Source: JAZRPG01 sp045649105 (GTDB lineage: Bacteria > Bacillota > Clostridia > Oscillospirales > JAAYXM01). Taken from it: a DNA stretch of 64,000 bases. Where the stretch lies: contig JAZRPG010000022.1 of assembly GCA_045649105.1 (NCBI GenBank), positions 28,651 to 92,650 of the forward strand, written 5' to 3'. The notes below the pieces were generated by a model, which searched no databases, had not been told where the DNA came from, and saw only the letters and a list, made by a program, of their open reading frames with translations. Position numbers and translations under genes: made by a program. Below, one piece after another: positions 44,953-52,347 of the stretch; the stretch's first letter is position 1; the number at the start of each line of letters is the position of its first letter.

Positions 44953-45127
44953 AAAACGCAAACTCCGATAGTCGCCAAACTAACTTAAATAAAGATAGGA
45001 GCATTCCACAACAATATTTAATGGAGTTCGCATTTTTAACTAATCCAAAATATTGTTGCAGAAAAAGAGTATAAATATCCCTAAAAACAAAAATACTCCT
45101 AAACATATTTTATTAAGTTAGTTTGGC
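44953..45127. repeat. Nested inverted-repeat element (MITE-like or structured RNA)
   Basis: Three inverted pairs are visible. (1) A perfect 15-bp pair GCCAAACTAACTTAA/TTAAGTTAGTTTGGC at 44974-44988 and 45113-45127. (2) A perfect 11-bp inner pair CAACAATATTT/AAATATTGTTG around 45009-45019 and 45048-45058. (3) A 12/14 pair AAAACGCAAACTCC (44953-44966) with 45023-45036. The arms also share TAGGAG.AT. No transposase and no clear target duplication were seen. Confidence 0.7.
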
Positions 45128-45250
45128 ATACTTATTATATATCAAGTTTTCATAATTATCAATATATTTCTGCAAAATTGTCCGATACTGTAACAAGCAG
45201 GGAAGAAGTGTACCATATTCCAAACATTTAGGATAATCCTAAGACCTTAT

Positions 45251-45287
45251 CAAAAAAGCCTTAAACGATAATTCTCGTTTAAGGCTT
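45251..45287 (-). terminator. Terminator of the four-helix-bundle gene
   Basis: Minus strand perfect 13-bp stem AAGCCTTAAACGA/TCGTTTAAGGCTT (45275-45287 with 45256-45268), then TTTTG, a few bases after the stop codon at 45292. Confidence 0.88.
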
Positions 45288-45291
45288 AATA

Positions 45292-45642
45292 TTATTTGGA
45301 TTTGATTGTTTTTAGTGACGAAATGAGCATTCTACGAATAGCGCCACATTCATTTTGCATCTTCTTATATTTTTCTTCTTCGATACAATCTGTTTCAAAA
45401 AGCAATTCTAACCAATATTCTGTTTCGTAACACTCTTTTTGAGCAATTTCTAGTTTTGATATAAAATCATTTTTGCTTTGTGCGTATTGTGCTTCATGAA
45501 GGTTTGCTCCTATTGAAGTCGCCGAACGCAATAATTGATTGACCAATACAGCTTCTTTGTGACTTGATTTAATTTCTCTGCAAAGAAAAACTATATTTTT
45601 AGCAAATTCTTTTGCTTTATCTCTTAAAACGCTATCCGCCAT
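45292..45642 (-). CDS. Four-helix-bundle protein (S23/Avd-like, TIGR02436 type)
   Basis: A 116-residue helical protein with the family motif QLLRSATSIGANLHEA (36-51) followed by KNDFISKLEIAQKECYETEYWLELL and a C-terminal RRMLISSLKTIK. Relatives were first found as intervening-sequence proteins in 23S rRNA genes, and as Avd, the accessory protein of diversity-generating retroelements; they are basic and bind RNA or reverse transcriptase. Here there is no rRNA gene or reverse transcriptase. The ATG at 45642 has AGAGG 8 bases upstream. Its transcript would follow the hairpin-repeat array at 45691-45854. Low GC. Confidence 0.85.
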   Translation of the reverse strand: MADSVLRDKAKEFAKNIVFLCREIKSSHKEAVLVNQLLRSATSIGANLHEAQYAQSKNDFISKLEIAQKECYETEYWLELLFETDCIEEEKYKKMQNECGAIRRMLISSLKTIKSK

Positions 45643-45690
45643 TTCTATCACCTCTTAAATTTATTGTACTGCTATATTATTCCTTTTTCA

Positions 45691-45854
45691 AGTGATATTC
45701 TGTACTTTGTACAGAGTGATATTTTTGATAAATCAAAAGTGTTATTAAAACATTTGTTTTAGTGGTATTTTATTCGCCAACAAACTGTGCGAAGCACAAT
45801 ATCACTGCGGAGCAATATCACTTGCAAAGCAAATACCACTCGCATAATAATGCG
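45691..45854. repeat. Hairpin-repeat array with AGTGATATT core
   Basis: Seven 9-nt cores. Plus strand: 45691, 45715, 45738 (AGTGTTATT) and 45761 (AGTGGTATT), spaced 23-24. Minus-sense cores: 45798-45806, 45814-45822 and 45832-45840 (AGTGGTATT), spaced 16-18. Most cores are followed by a small perfect hairpin of differing sequence: CTGTAC-TTT-GTACAG, TTTGAT-AA-ATCAAA, AAAACA-TT-TGTTTT, and, on the other side, GTGC-GAA-GCAC, TGC-GGA-GCA, TTGC-AAA-GCAA. CGCAT-AATA-ATGCG closes the array. The two halves face each other around a TTCGC/GCGAA pair. Confidence 0.85.
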
Positions 45855-45862
45855 AATAAAAC

Positions 45863-45890
45863 TGCCGAGTGTCCTTAGGAACACTCGGCA
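45863..45890 (-). terminator. Terminator of pdxK
   Basis: A 10-bp stem TGCCGAGTGT/ACACTCGGCA (45863-45872 with 45881-45890). On the minus strand it is followed by GTTTTATTC; it lies about 40 bases after the pdxK stop. Confidence 0.82.
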
Positions 45891-45931
45891 TACGGGTCGG
45901 GATGTTTTTAAGAATCCGAATATTTATGAGG

Positions 45932-46762
45932 TTAAAACAGCTTGTGAAGCAACGGTTCAAACGCAATCCCGTCCAGGCGTGAAACGCCGAGAGAGGAAGA
46001 GTAATTTACCGCGGCTTTCAGAAATGAGGTCGCGCGGCGGACGGCGCGAGAAAGAGATGTGCCGTTTATAATATATCCGCACAGAAGAGATGCAAACAGG
46101 TCACCCGTGCCGCAATATTCCCCGTCTATGTAGCGCGCGGAAGCGCAGAAGCGTTTGCCGCTTTCGGTATCGATTGCGAGGTTGCATACATGGTTTTTGC
46201 GACGGACCCCGGTCACGACTGCTTTTTTTGCACCGACAGATGCGGCAAGCTCAAATATTTTTTCATCATCGCAGTTGCACAAATTCTTGTACGGAACACC
46301 GGTCAGAAAGCTGAGCTCTGTAAGGTTCGGCGTTATTATATCCGCTCTTGCGGAGAGCTCGCGCATTTTCTCTACCAGATTCGCTGTGTATGTGGGGTAC
46401 AGCTTGCCGTGGTCGCCCATCACGGGGTCGACAAATAAAAGAGTATCAGAGCTTTTGAATTTTTCGATAAACATGTTTATAATGTCAACCTGACGCTCGC
46501 TTCCCAGAAAGCCGGTATATATTCCGTCAAAACGGAGATTGAGCTTTTCCCAGTTTTTGAGATACTGCTCCATATTGTCTGTGAAGTCGGAGAAATAATA
46601 TTCATTAAAGCCCGTATGGTTTGAAAGAATTGCCGTAGGCAGAGGACATGCGCGCACGCGCAGTGCGCTCAGTACCGGGAGAGATACCGTGAGCGCACAT
46701 CTGCCGAATCCCGACAGGTCGTTTATTACGGCGCAGTTTTTGAGAATTGCGGATTTCAGCAG
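45932..46762 (-). CDS. pdxK: Pyridoxal/pyridoxamine kinase (PdxK/PdxY-like, ribokinase fold)
   Basis: A vitamin B6 salvage kinase phosphorylating pyridoxal-type substrates with ATP. Conserved parts are INDLSGFGRCALTVSLPVLS, CPLPTAILSNHTGF, VDPVMGDHGKLYPTY, ITPNLTELSFLTG and the catalytic GTGDLF Asp. The first of these lies upstream of any standard start codon: in this frame only CTG (46762, 46759) or ATT lie between a TAA and the conserved region, with AGGGGG 5-8 bases before the CTG pair. A GTG at 46657 would delete essential sequence. So a CTG start or a small frameshift in the A7G5 run is likely. About 276 residues. Confidence 0.8.
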   Translation of the reverse strand: MLKSAILKNCAVINDLSGFGRCALTVSLPVLSALRVRACPLPTAILSNHTGFNEYYFSDFTDNMEQYLKNWEKLNLRFDGIYTGFLGSERQVDIINMFIEKFKSSDTLLFVDPVMGDHGKLYPTYTANLVEKMRELSARADIITPNLTELSFLTGVPYKNLCNCDDEKIFELAASVGAKKAVVTGVRRKNHVCNLAIDTESGKRFCASARYIDGEYCGTGDLFASLLCGYIINGTSLSRAVRRATSFLKAAVNYSSSLGVSRLDGIAFEPLLHKLF

Positions 46763-46853
46763 AGTCGCCCCCTTTTTTTGGAGTTCAAATTAAAGTAATT
46801 ATACACCGAATCCGACACTGTGCGCAAGTGCAAAAATAAAAAACGCATTCTGT

Positions 46854-46880
46854 AAAAAAGAGGCTGCAAAATGCAGCCTC
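46854..46880 (-). terminator. Terminator of the pnt operon
   Basis: Minus strand GAGGCTGCA-TTT-TGCAGCCTC (46872-46880 with 46860-46868), then TTTTTTA, right after pntB. Confidence 0.9.
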
Positions 46881-46895
46881 TTTCATGTGTGCGGT

Positions 46896-48239
46896 TTAGA
46901 ATGCGTTTATGAGATTTCCGACGGTTTCTTTCGCGTCACCGAGCATCATAATTGTTTTATCGTTGTTATAGAGCGGATTGGGCACGCCTGCATATCCGGG
47001 CTTTTCGTCGAAATTGCAGACGATGATGTGCTTTGCATCGGCAGCGTTCAGCACGGGCATGCCGTAAATCGGAGTTCCCTCGGCAGTGTTCGCCGCGGGG
47101 TTAACAACATCGTTTGCGCCGATGATGATTGCTGCGTCGCAATCTGCAAATTCTCCGTTAATGGCGTCCATTTCGTAAAGCTTATCATACGGAACATCGA
47201 CCTCGCAGAGAAGAACATTCATATGTCCGGGCATTCTTCCTGCAACGGGGTGAATGGCGAATTTAACTTCAATGCCACGCTCCTCAAGCTTGTCGGAAAG
47301 GCTTTTGACAACGCTTTGAGCCTGCGCAAGCGCCATGCCGTAGCCGGGAACAATCATTACTTTCTTTGCGTTGTTTAAAATATCGCCGATACTTGCTGAA
47401 GCTTTTTCTTCAGCTTTTTCTTCAGCTTTTTCTTCCTGCTGTTCTTTGACCTTTACGGCAACCGCCTTTTTGACAGTGCCGCCAACAAGAATGTTTATAA
47501 GGCTTCTGTTCATCGCCTTGCACATAATTTGTGTAAGGAGAAGTCCCGAAGCACCTACAATTCCGCCGATTGCAACAAGTAACGGGTCGTTTACGGCAAT
47601 GCCTGCAATACCGCCCGCAACACCGCTTAAGGAGTTAAGAAGCGAAATTGTAATGGGCATATCCGCGCCGCCGACGCGAATAGCAAAGGCAACGCCGAAA
47701 AACGCTGAAAGAAGGCTTATGAGCCAAGCGGGAGCTTTGATTACAACTGCAATGACAGTTAAAATAATTGTTATTGCAATTATTCCGGTATGGAACTTCC
47801 ATACAACGGGCTTTTGCGGCAAAAGCTTATGAAGCTTACCTGCTGCCACAACGCTTCCCGTAAATGTTACAAAGCCTACTACCAGAGCTGTTTCACCGAC
47901 AAAAACCGCAAACATATCTCCGCCTGCCTGATTTATTGTCAGAATAGCAACAAGCGCGCTTGCAAGACCGCCGAGCCCGTTTAAAAGGGCGACTGCCTGG
48001 GGCATCTGAATCATTTTGACCTTGACGGCACCTATGATACCGATTACCGTACCGATTGCAATGCCGAGCCATGCCTGCCAGGCGGTGAGTATCTCAGCGT
48101 TGTAAAGAACAACTGCCATTGCAGCTGCGGTACAAATTGCAGAAAGAGTATTACCCATATTGGCGGTTTTGACTTTACTCATCATACTGATGCCGAGCAA
48201 AACACCTAAAACGAGGACTGCACTTATAATGTAATACAT
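46896..48239 (-). CDS. pntB: NAD(P) transhydrogenase subunit beta
   Basis: A 447-residue protein. About 250 N-terminal residues form membrane helices (domain II), then a charged linker with EEKAEEKAEEKA repeats, then the NADP(H)-binding domain III (VMIVPGYGMALAQAQ, AGRMPGHMNVLL, INGEFADCDAAIIIGANDVVNPAA). With the two alpha parts it forms the proton-translocating transhydrogenase that reduces NADP+ with NADH using the proton gradient. It starts at the base just before the alpha-2 stop end, so all three genes are one operon. Confidence 0.96.
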   Translation of the reverse strand: MYYIISAVLVLGVLLGISMMSKVKTANMGNTLSAICTAAAMAVVLYNAEILTAWQAWLGIAIGTVIGIIGAVKVKMIQMPQAVALLNGLGGLASALVAILTINQAGGDMFAVFVGETALVVGFVTFTGSVVAAGKLHKLLPQKPVVWKFHTGIIAITIILTVIAVVIKAPAWLISLLSAFFGVAFAIRVGGADMPITISLLNSLSGVAGGIAGIAVNDPLLVAIGGIVGASGLLLTQIMCKAMNRSLINILVGGTVKKAVAVKVKEQQEEKAEEKAEEKASASIGDILNNAKKVMIVPGYGMALAQAQSVVKSLSDKLEERGIEVKFAIHPVAGRMPGHMNVLLCEVDVPYDKLYEMDAINGEFADCDAAIIIGANDVVNPAANTAEGTPIYGMPVLNAADAKHIIVCNFDEKPGYAGVPNPLYNNDKTIMMLGDAKETVGNLINAF

Positions 48240-48524
48240 TTATTTGTCCCCCTTTTTAAACATTTTAAGCATTCTGCCTGTTACCGCAAAGCCGCCAACG
48301 ACATTTATCATTGCAAAAATGATTGCGGCAATGCCTACAGCAATGCTGATTACGGGGGAGTTTTCTTTAAGAGCGACAGCCAGAACGGTTAATGCACCCA
48401 AAACGGTAATTCCGGAAAGTGCATTCATGCCCGACATAAGCGGGGTGTGCAAAAGTGTGGGAACTTTATTGATTATTACATATCCGACGATTGCCGCCAC
48501 AACAAAGACAACAATAAGTATCAT
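48240..48524 (-). CDS. pntAB: NAD(P) transhydrogenase subunit alpha, membrane part (alpha-2)
   Basis: A 94-residue protein with three to four membrane helices, the C-terminal domain of PntA encoded as its own gene, as in Rhodospirillum and many anaerobes. Motifs TPLMSGMNALSGI and INVVGGFAVTGRML are typical. AGAGGTG precedes the ATG. It directly precedes pntB. Confidence 0.94.
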   Translation of the reverse strand: MILIVVFVVAAIVGYVIINKVPTLLHTPLMSGMNALSGITVLGALTVLAVALKENSPVISIAVGIAAIIFAMINVVGGFAVTGRMLKMFKKGDK

Positions 48525-48535
48525 AAAAGCACCTC

Positions 48536-49693
48536 TTATTTATTCATTGCTTCAAGAGCGCCTTTGTGTACGATTTCGCCGTTGATGGTCGTAAGGATGC
48601 CTTTTACAATATCGTCGTTTGTATCTAAGTTAATTGTGCCGTCTTTTGTGAGGTACTTAACGAGATTGTAGATGTTATGTGAGAACATCCATGTCGAGCT
48701 TGTCGGGAGAAGGCCCGGGATATTCTTGATACCCTCGATAGTGACCTTGTGCCTGACAGCCTTTTCACCGGGAACCGTGATTGCGCAGTTTCCGCCCTGG
48801 TCAATTGAGATATCGACGATGACAGAGCCGGGCTTCATTGATTTTACCATTTCCTCGGTAATGATAACGGGAGCGAGCTTGCTCGGAACAAGTGCGGAGC
48901 AGAAGACGATGTCCATGTCCTTTATGGTGTCGCGCAGAGCTTCTCTTTCCTTTTCGAGCCACTCCTCGCTGAGTGCGTTTGCATAGCCGCCGGGGCCGAC
49001 TGCAATCTCTGCAGGAACGCCTGTGTCGATAATCTTTGCGCCGAGGCTTGTTGCCTGCTCAGCTGCTGCGGGGCGGATATCTGCCGCGTATGTAACGGCG
49101 CCGAGTCTCTTTGCTGTTGCAAGGGCCTGAAGACCGGCGACGCCGGTTCCGATAACCATTGCATTGCACGGCTTAATCATGCCGACAGCACAGAAAATCT
49201 GAGGAATGAACTTTGCAAGGTCATTTGCGGCCATGAGGATTCCCTTATAGCCCGCGCATGTGCTCATTGATGTAAGAGCGTCGAGATTCTGTGCCCTTGA
49301 TATGCGCGGAACACCGTCAAGAGTAAGGCCGATAATGCCCTTTGCAGCCATTTTCTTGACCATCTCATGGTTTACGGGTGATGCGGGGTGGATAAAGGTA
49401 ATGAGGTACTGACCATCGTGCATCATATCTACCTCGTGGAGGCCTTTTGCCTCGTTGAACAGCGGCTCCTTGACCTTCAATATGATGTCTGACTTTGCAT
49501 ACAGCTCTGCAACATCGTCGATTATTACGGCGCCTGCTGCTGCGTATTCCTCATCGCTGAAGAATGCGCCGTCACCGGCAGATGTCTCTACGAGAACATC
49601 AAAGCCGTCTGCCTTGAGCTTTGAGACGGTTTCGGGAATTGCGGAAACGCGTCCCTCCTCATGCATGATTTCCTTTGGGATACCGATTACCAT
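48536..49693 (-). CDS. pntAA: NAD(P) transhydrogenase subunit alpha, NAD-binding part (alpha-1)
   Basis: A 385-residue soluble protein with an alanine-dehydrogenase-like fold: MVIGIPKEIMHEEGRVSAIPETV, the NAD loop VIGTGVAGLQALATAKRLGA, and VDISIDQGGNCA. It binds NAD(H) as domain I. Alanine dehydrogenase is excluded by the following alpha-2 and beta genes. Whether it runs to make NADPH or the reverse depends on the proton gradient; the cell also has NfnAB. Confidence 0.95.
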   Translation of the reverse strand: MVIGIPKEIMHEEGRVSAIPETVSKLKADGFDVLVETSAGDGAFFSDEEYAAAGAVIIDDVAELYAKSDIILKVKEPLFNEAKGLHEVDMMHDGQYLITFIHPASPVNHEMVKKMAAKGIIGLTLDGVPRISRAQNLDALTSMSTCAGYKGILMAANDLAKFIPQIFCAVGMIKPCNAMVIGTGVAGLQALATAKRLGAVTYAADIRPAAAEQATSLGAKIIDTGVPAEIAVGPGGYANALSEEWLEKEREALRDTIKDMDIVFCSALVPSKLAPVIITEEMVKSMKPGSVIVDISIDQGGNCAITVPGEKAVRHKVTIEGIKNIPGLLPTSSTWMFSHNIYNLVKYLTKDGTINLDTNDDIVKGILTTINGEIVHKGALEAMNK

Positions 49694-49730
49694 AATACCA
49701 TTCCTTTCTGAAATAATTTTATTTAAAAAA

Positions 49731-50183
49731 TTATTCTACTTTAGGGAGAAGGGAAAGCTCGTTCTTGTTTGTCGAAAGAACAACTGAGGTACGGGTAAGG
49801 GAAACACCGCTTATTGCTTTTATGTTGTTTAAAATGTTTTCGAGAGTATGCATTGAGGCTGTTACTGCCTTGAGTATGAAGTCAAAATCGCCCGCTATGT
49901 AGTGACATTCTGTTATTTCATCAATATCCTTTACTAATTCGGTAAATTCCTTGTTGTGCTTCGGATGCTCGAGACGCACGGAGATAAAGGCGGTAAGGTC
50001 ACGGCCTGTCATGGACTGATTTATAATTGCAGTATATTGTTTAATCATACCGGAGGATTCAAGCTTTTTTATCCTCTCAATGACGGCTGAAGTCGACAGG
50101 TTTATCTTTGCGCCGATATTGGTTGCGTTTTCTCTGGCATTTTCTTTAAGACAGCACAGGATTTGATAATCCAGTGAATCCAT
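49731..50183 (-). CDS. Lrp/AsnC-family transcriptional regulator
   Basis: A 150-residue regulator. The N-terminal helix-turn-helix (LDYQILCCLKENARENATNIGAKINLSTSAVIERIKKLE) and C-terminal RAM effector domain (ISVRLEHPKHNKEF...ECHYIAGDFDFILKAV) are both complete. Such proteins answer to amino acids as octamers. It lies 37 bases upstream of pntAA in the same direction, so it may be cotranscribed with the transhydrogenase genes or control them. Confidence 0.9.
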   Translation of the reverse strand: MDSLDYQILCCLKENARENATNIGAKINLSTSAVIERIKKLESSGMIKQYTAIINQSMTGRDLTAFISVRLEHPKHNKEFTELVKDIDEITECHYIAGDFDFILKAVTASMHTLENILNNIKAISGVSLTRTSVVLSTNKNELSLLPKVE

Positions 50184-50566
50184 TGATATCGCTCCTGAAG
50201 TTTTTTTCTTAATTATACCTAAAATATTGTAAAAAGTAAATATGTTTTGATAAATTACGATAATATTTTTGCAAGAGCGGGCAAAAGAACAAAAAAATCC
50301 GACAATTTTTATGCAAAGAAAAAGTTTGAAAAAATTTTAAGTTTTTTCTTTTTTCGGGAAATTGCCGTTTTTGCATGAAAAAAGCGTTAACCGGGCAGTA
50401 AAACGGTGTGACCGGTGTATGTTTTTTGACAAATCGGCAGCTTGAGTGCTAAAACCGGCAATAATTTCATGCAAACCGAAAGTTAACAAAATGTCCGATT
50501 TAGTTCGCGAATTTTGTCATTATCGGAAAATTTGTTAATAATTTATTACATTTAAGGAAAATGGTA
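50184..50566. other. Long AT-rich divergent region with inverted repeats
   Basis: No gene seen. It holds an imperfect 17-bp inverted pair (50483-50499 with 50522-50538, 15 of 17 matching) around a TTCGCGAA palindrome (50504-50511). It also has three copies of a motif close to TTTCATGCAAA (about 50308, 50369 in reverse, 50466). A lone half-CIRCE GAGTGCTAA near 50450 is probably chance. Confidence 0.5.
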
Positions 50567-50594
50567 TTGACAAGAATAAAAAAATGAGTAAAAT
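50567..50594 (+). promoter_or_regulatory. Promoter of the hrcA-grpE-dnaK-dnaJ operon
   Basis: TTGACA (50567-50572), 16-base spacer, TAAAAT (50589-50594). The CIRCE operator begins 5 bases after the -10, so HrcA would cover the start site. Confidence 0.8.
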
Positions 50595-50599
50595 ATGAT

Positions 50600-50626
50600 T
50601 TAGCACTCGACACCTGAGAGTGCTAA
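50600..50626 (+). promoter_or_regulatory. CIRCE operator
   Basis: A perfect TTAGCACTC-N9-GAGTGCTAA inverted repeat directly downstream of the -10 element and 31 bases before hrcA. It is the binding site of the HrcA repressor, encoded next. Confidence 0.98.
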
Positions 50627-50657
50627 ACGGTAAAGAAAAAGCAGGGAGGCGAGATGT

Positions 50658-51707
50658 GTGAGTCTGGACGACAGAAAACGCCGTATACTGAAGGCTATAG
50701 TGGATGAGTATATAGAAAACGCAGAGCCTGTCGGCTCTAAGGTCATCGCGGCACGCGGCCGGCTTGATGTCTCCGCTGCCACGATACGGAATGAGATGTC
50801 AGAGCTTGAGGAGCTCGGCTATCTTGAGCAGCCGCACATTTCATCCGGCAGAATCCCTTCTACGGCAGGGTACAGGCTGTATGTAAACGAGCTTATGAAC
50901 AGGTACAGACTGTCCGTTATGGAGGCAGAGGCGATAAATAAGGCGTTGCGCGGGAAGATGCACGAGCTTGAGCGCATGCTCCGCGACCTTGGAAGCTTTG
51001 TCTCACAGCTTACGAATTACACAACCTATACCGTTGTGCCTGCCGCCTCATCGGAGACGATAAAAAAGTTTGATGTGTTTCTTGTGGAGCCCCAGACCGC
51101 AGTGGTGGTTATTGTGACGAGCTCCGCGCTTCTGCGAAACAAGCGGATAAAGCTTATGTCGCCCATGGATGACGGGGATATATCCCGCCTTGTCGCGATT
51201 TTAAACGAAAGGTTCACAGACCGCACGCTTGACCGGATTACGCTTTCGCATGTAAAGAGCGCCGCACATGACGCGGGAAGCGCATCGGCGCTTCTTGAAG
51301 AAATTGCCGCATTTGCCGGAGAAGTTCTTGACAGCAGTGCCGACAGCGATATTTACATCGGCGGTATTTCGCGGATACTCAGCCACCCTGAGTACAGAGA
51401 CCCGCAAAAAGCGCAGGAGCTTTTGGATTATCTGACAGATAAAAAGGAAATATTGCGGCGTGCGAAGGAGCATATTTCGAGCAGCTCGTCACCGACGGTG
51501 CAGATTTCAATCGGAGCGGAGAATGAAGATGAGTCGCTTCGCGATGCAAGCATAGTATGGGGAACATACGATGTGGGAGAAAACCTGCGCGGAGTTGTCG
51601 GAATAGTCGGGCCGAGGCGGATGGATTATGCAAAGGTCGCCGCGAACCTGAGTTATTTTATAGAAGGCTTTAACAAGTTGCTGAGGGATTCGTTCTTTAA
51701 CGATTAA
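50658..51707 (+). CDS. hrcA: Heat-inducible repressor HrcA
   Basis: A 349-residue repressor. The N-terminal winged helix (ILKAIVDEYIENAEPVGSKVIA...VSAATIRNEMSELEELGYLEQPHISSGRIPSTAGYRLYV) is the family hallmark, followed by the GAF-like and insert domains. HrcA binds CIRCE and releases it when unfolded-protein load titrates GroEL. The GTG at 50658 has GGGAGG 8 bases upstream. First gene of the operon. Confidence 0.97.
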   Translation: MSLDDRKRRILKAIVDEYIENAEPVGSKVIAARGRLDVSAATIRNEMSELEELGYLEQPHISSGRIPSTAGYRLYVNELMNRYRLSVMEAEAINKALRGKMHELERMLRDLGSFVSQLTNYTTYTVVPAASSETIKKFDVFLVEPQTAVVVIVTSSALLRNKRIKLMSPMDDGDISRLVAILNERFTDRTLDRITLSHVKSAAHDAGSASALLEEIAAFAGEVLDSSADSDIYIGGISRILSHPEYRDPQKAQELLDYLTDKKEILRRAKEHISSSSSPTVQISIGAENEDESLRDASIVWGTYDVGENLRGVVGIVGPRRMDYAKVAANLSYFIEGFNKLLRDSFFND

Positions 51708-51752
51708 AGTAAATGTAAATTGCGCTCTATATGTTTCAATGGAGGTTTTTAA

Positions 51753-52301
51753 ATGGAAGACAATAAGAAAATGAGCGAGAAGGAGCTCGTGTGTGAAGAG
51801 ACGGCGACTGCGACGGAGGAAGCCGTAACAGAAGAAGCGACGGTTGAGGAAACGGTTTCCAAAAGCGAGCTTGATGCAGCAAACAAGGAAATTGCAGAGC
51901 TTAAGGACAAATATCTGCGCACGGCTGCTGAGTATGACAACTTCAGAAAGAGGACGGCGCGGGAGAGGGAGGCTCTTTTCGGCGATGCGACTGCGGCAAC
52001 GGTCAGCGCATTTCTCACGGTTTATGACAACCTTGAGCGCGCAATGGAGAATCCGACGACGGACGAGGCGTATAAGAAAGGCGTTGAGCTCACATTTGCA
52101 CAGCTTTGCGATGTGCTCAAAAAAATCAATGTTTCAATAATATCGCCGCTCGGAGAAGCATTTGACCCTAATTTCCACAACGCGGTAATGCATGAGGAGA
52201 ATCCGGAGCTTTCCGAAAACACGGTTTCGGAGGTGTTCCAGAAGGGCTTTAAGCTTGGTGAGCGCGTAATACGCCCGGCACTTGTAAAAGTAGCAAACTA
52301 A
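51753..52301 (+). CDS. grpE: Nucleotide exchange factor GrpE
   Basis: A 182-residue protein: an acidic N-terminus, a long coiled coil (SKSELDAANKEIAELKDKYLRTAAEYDNFRKRTARERE), and a C-terminal beta domain (FDPNFHNAVMHEENPELSENTVSEVFQKGFKLGERVIRPALVKVA). It releases ADP from DnaK. A GGAGG site precedes the ATG. Length is normal. Confidence 0.97.
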   Translation: MEDNKKMSEKELVCEETATATEEAVTEEATVEETVSKSELDAANKEIAELKDKYLRTAAEYDNFRKRTAREREALFGDATAATVSAFLTVYDNLERAMENPTTDEAYKKGVELTFAQLCDVLKKINVSIISPLGEAFDPNFHNAVMHEENPELSENTVSEVFQKGFKLGERVIRPALVKVAN

Positions 52302-52347
52302 ATTTTTTTACATTATATATTATATTTATTTTTTGGAGGTAATCACT

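Larger units (their letters stand above)
44838..45291. other. AT-rich intergenic stretch with a nested inverted-repeat element
   Basis: About 450 bases without a credible gene; a 63-codon open frame at 44915-45106 (minus) overlaps the terminator and lacks a ribosome site. It holds a terminator at 44923-44950, the nested repeats of 44953-45127, and the terminator of the four-helix-bundle gene at its right edge. Confidence 0.6.

Noticed and set aside
44915..45106. 63-residue open frame on the minus strand
   Set aside because: It overlaps a strong terminator and the nested repeat and lacks a ribosome site.
45292..45642. Diversity-generating retroelement
   Set aside because: Only an Avd-like protein is present; no reverse transcriptase, template repeat or variable repeat was seen in the neighbourhood.
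45292..45642. 23S rRNA intervening-sequence protein inside an rRNA gene
   Set aside because: No rRNA sequence flanks the gene.
45691..45854. CRISPR array
   Set aside because: Units are 16-24 bases with cores on both strands and hairpins between them; no unique spacers of 30 or so bases and no cas genes.
50440..50470. Second CIRCE
   Set aside because: Only one half (GAGTGCTAA) is present; no matching TTAGCACTC nine bases upstream.
50483..50538. Rex operator
   Set aside because: The TTAACAA and TTGTTAA halves face the wrong way and are far apart.
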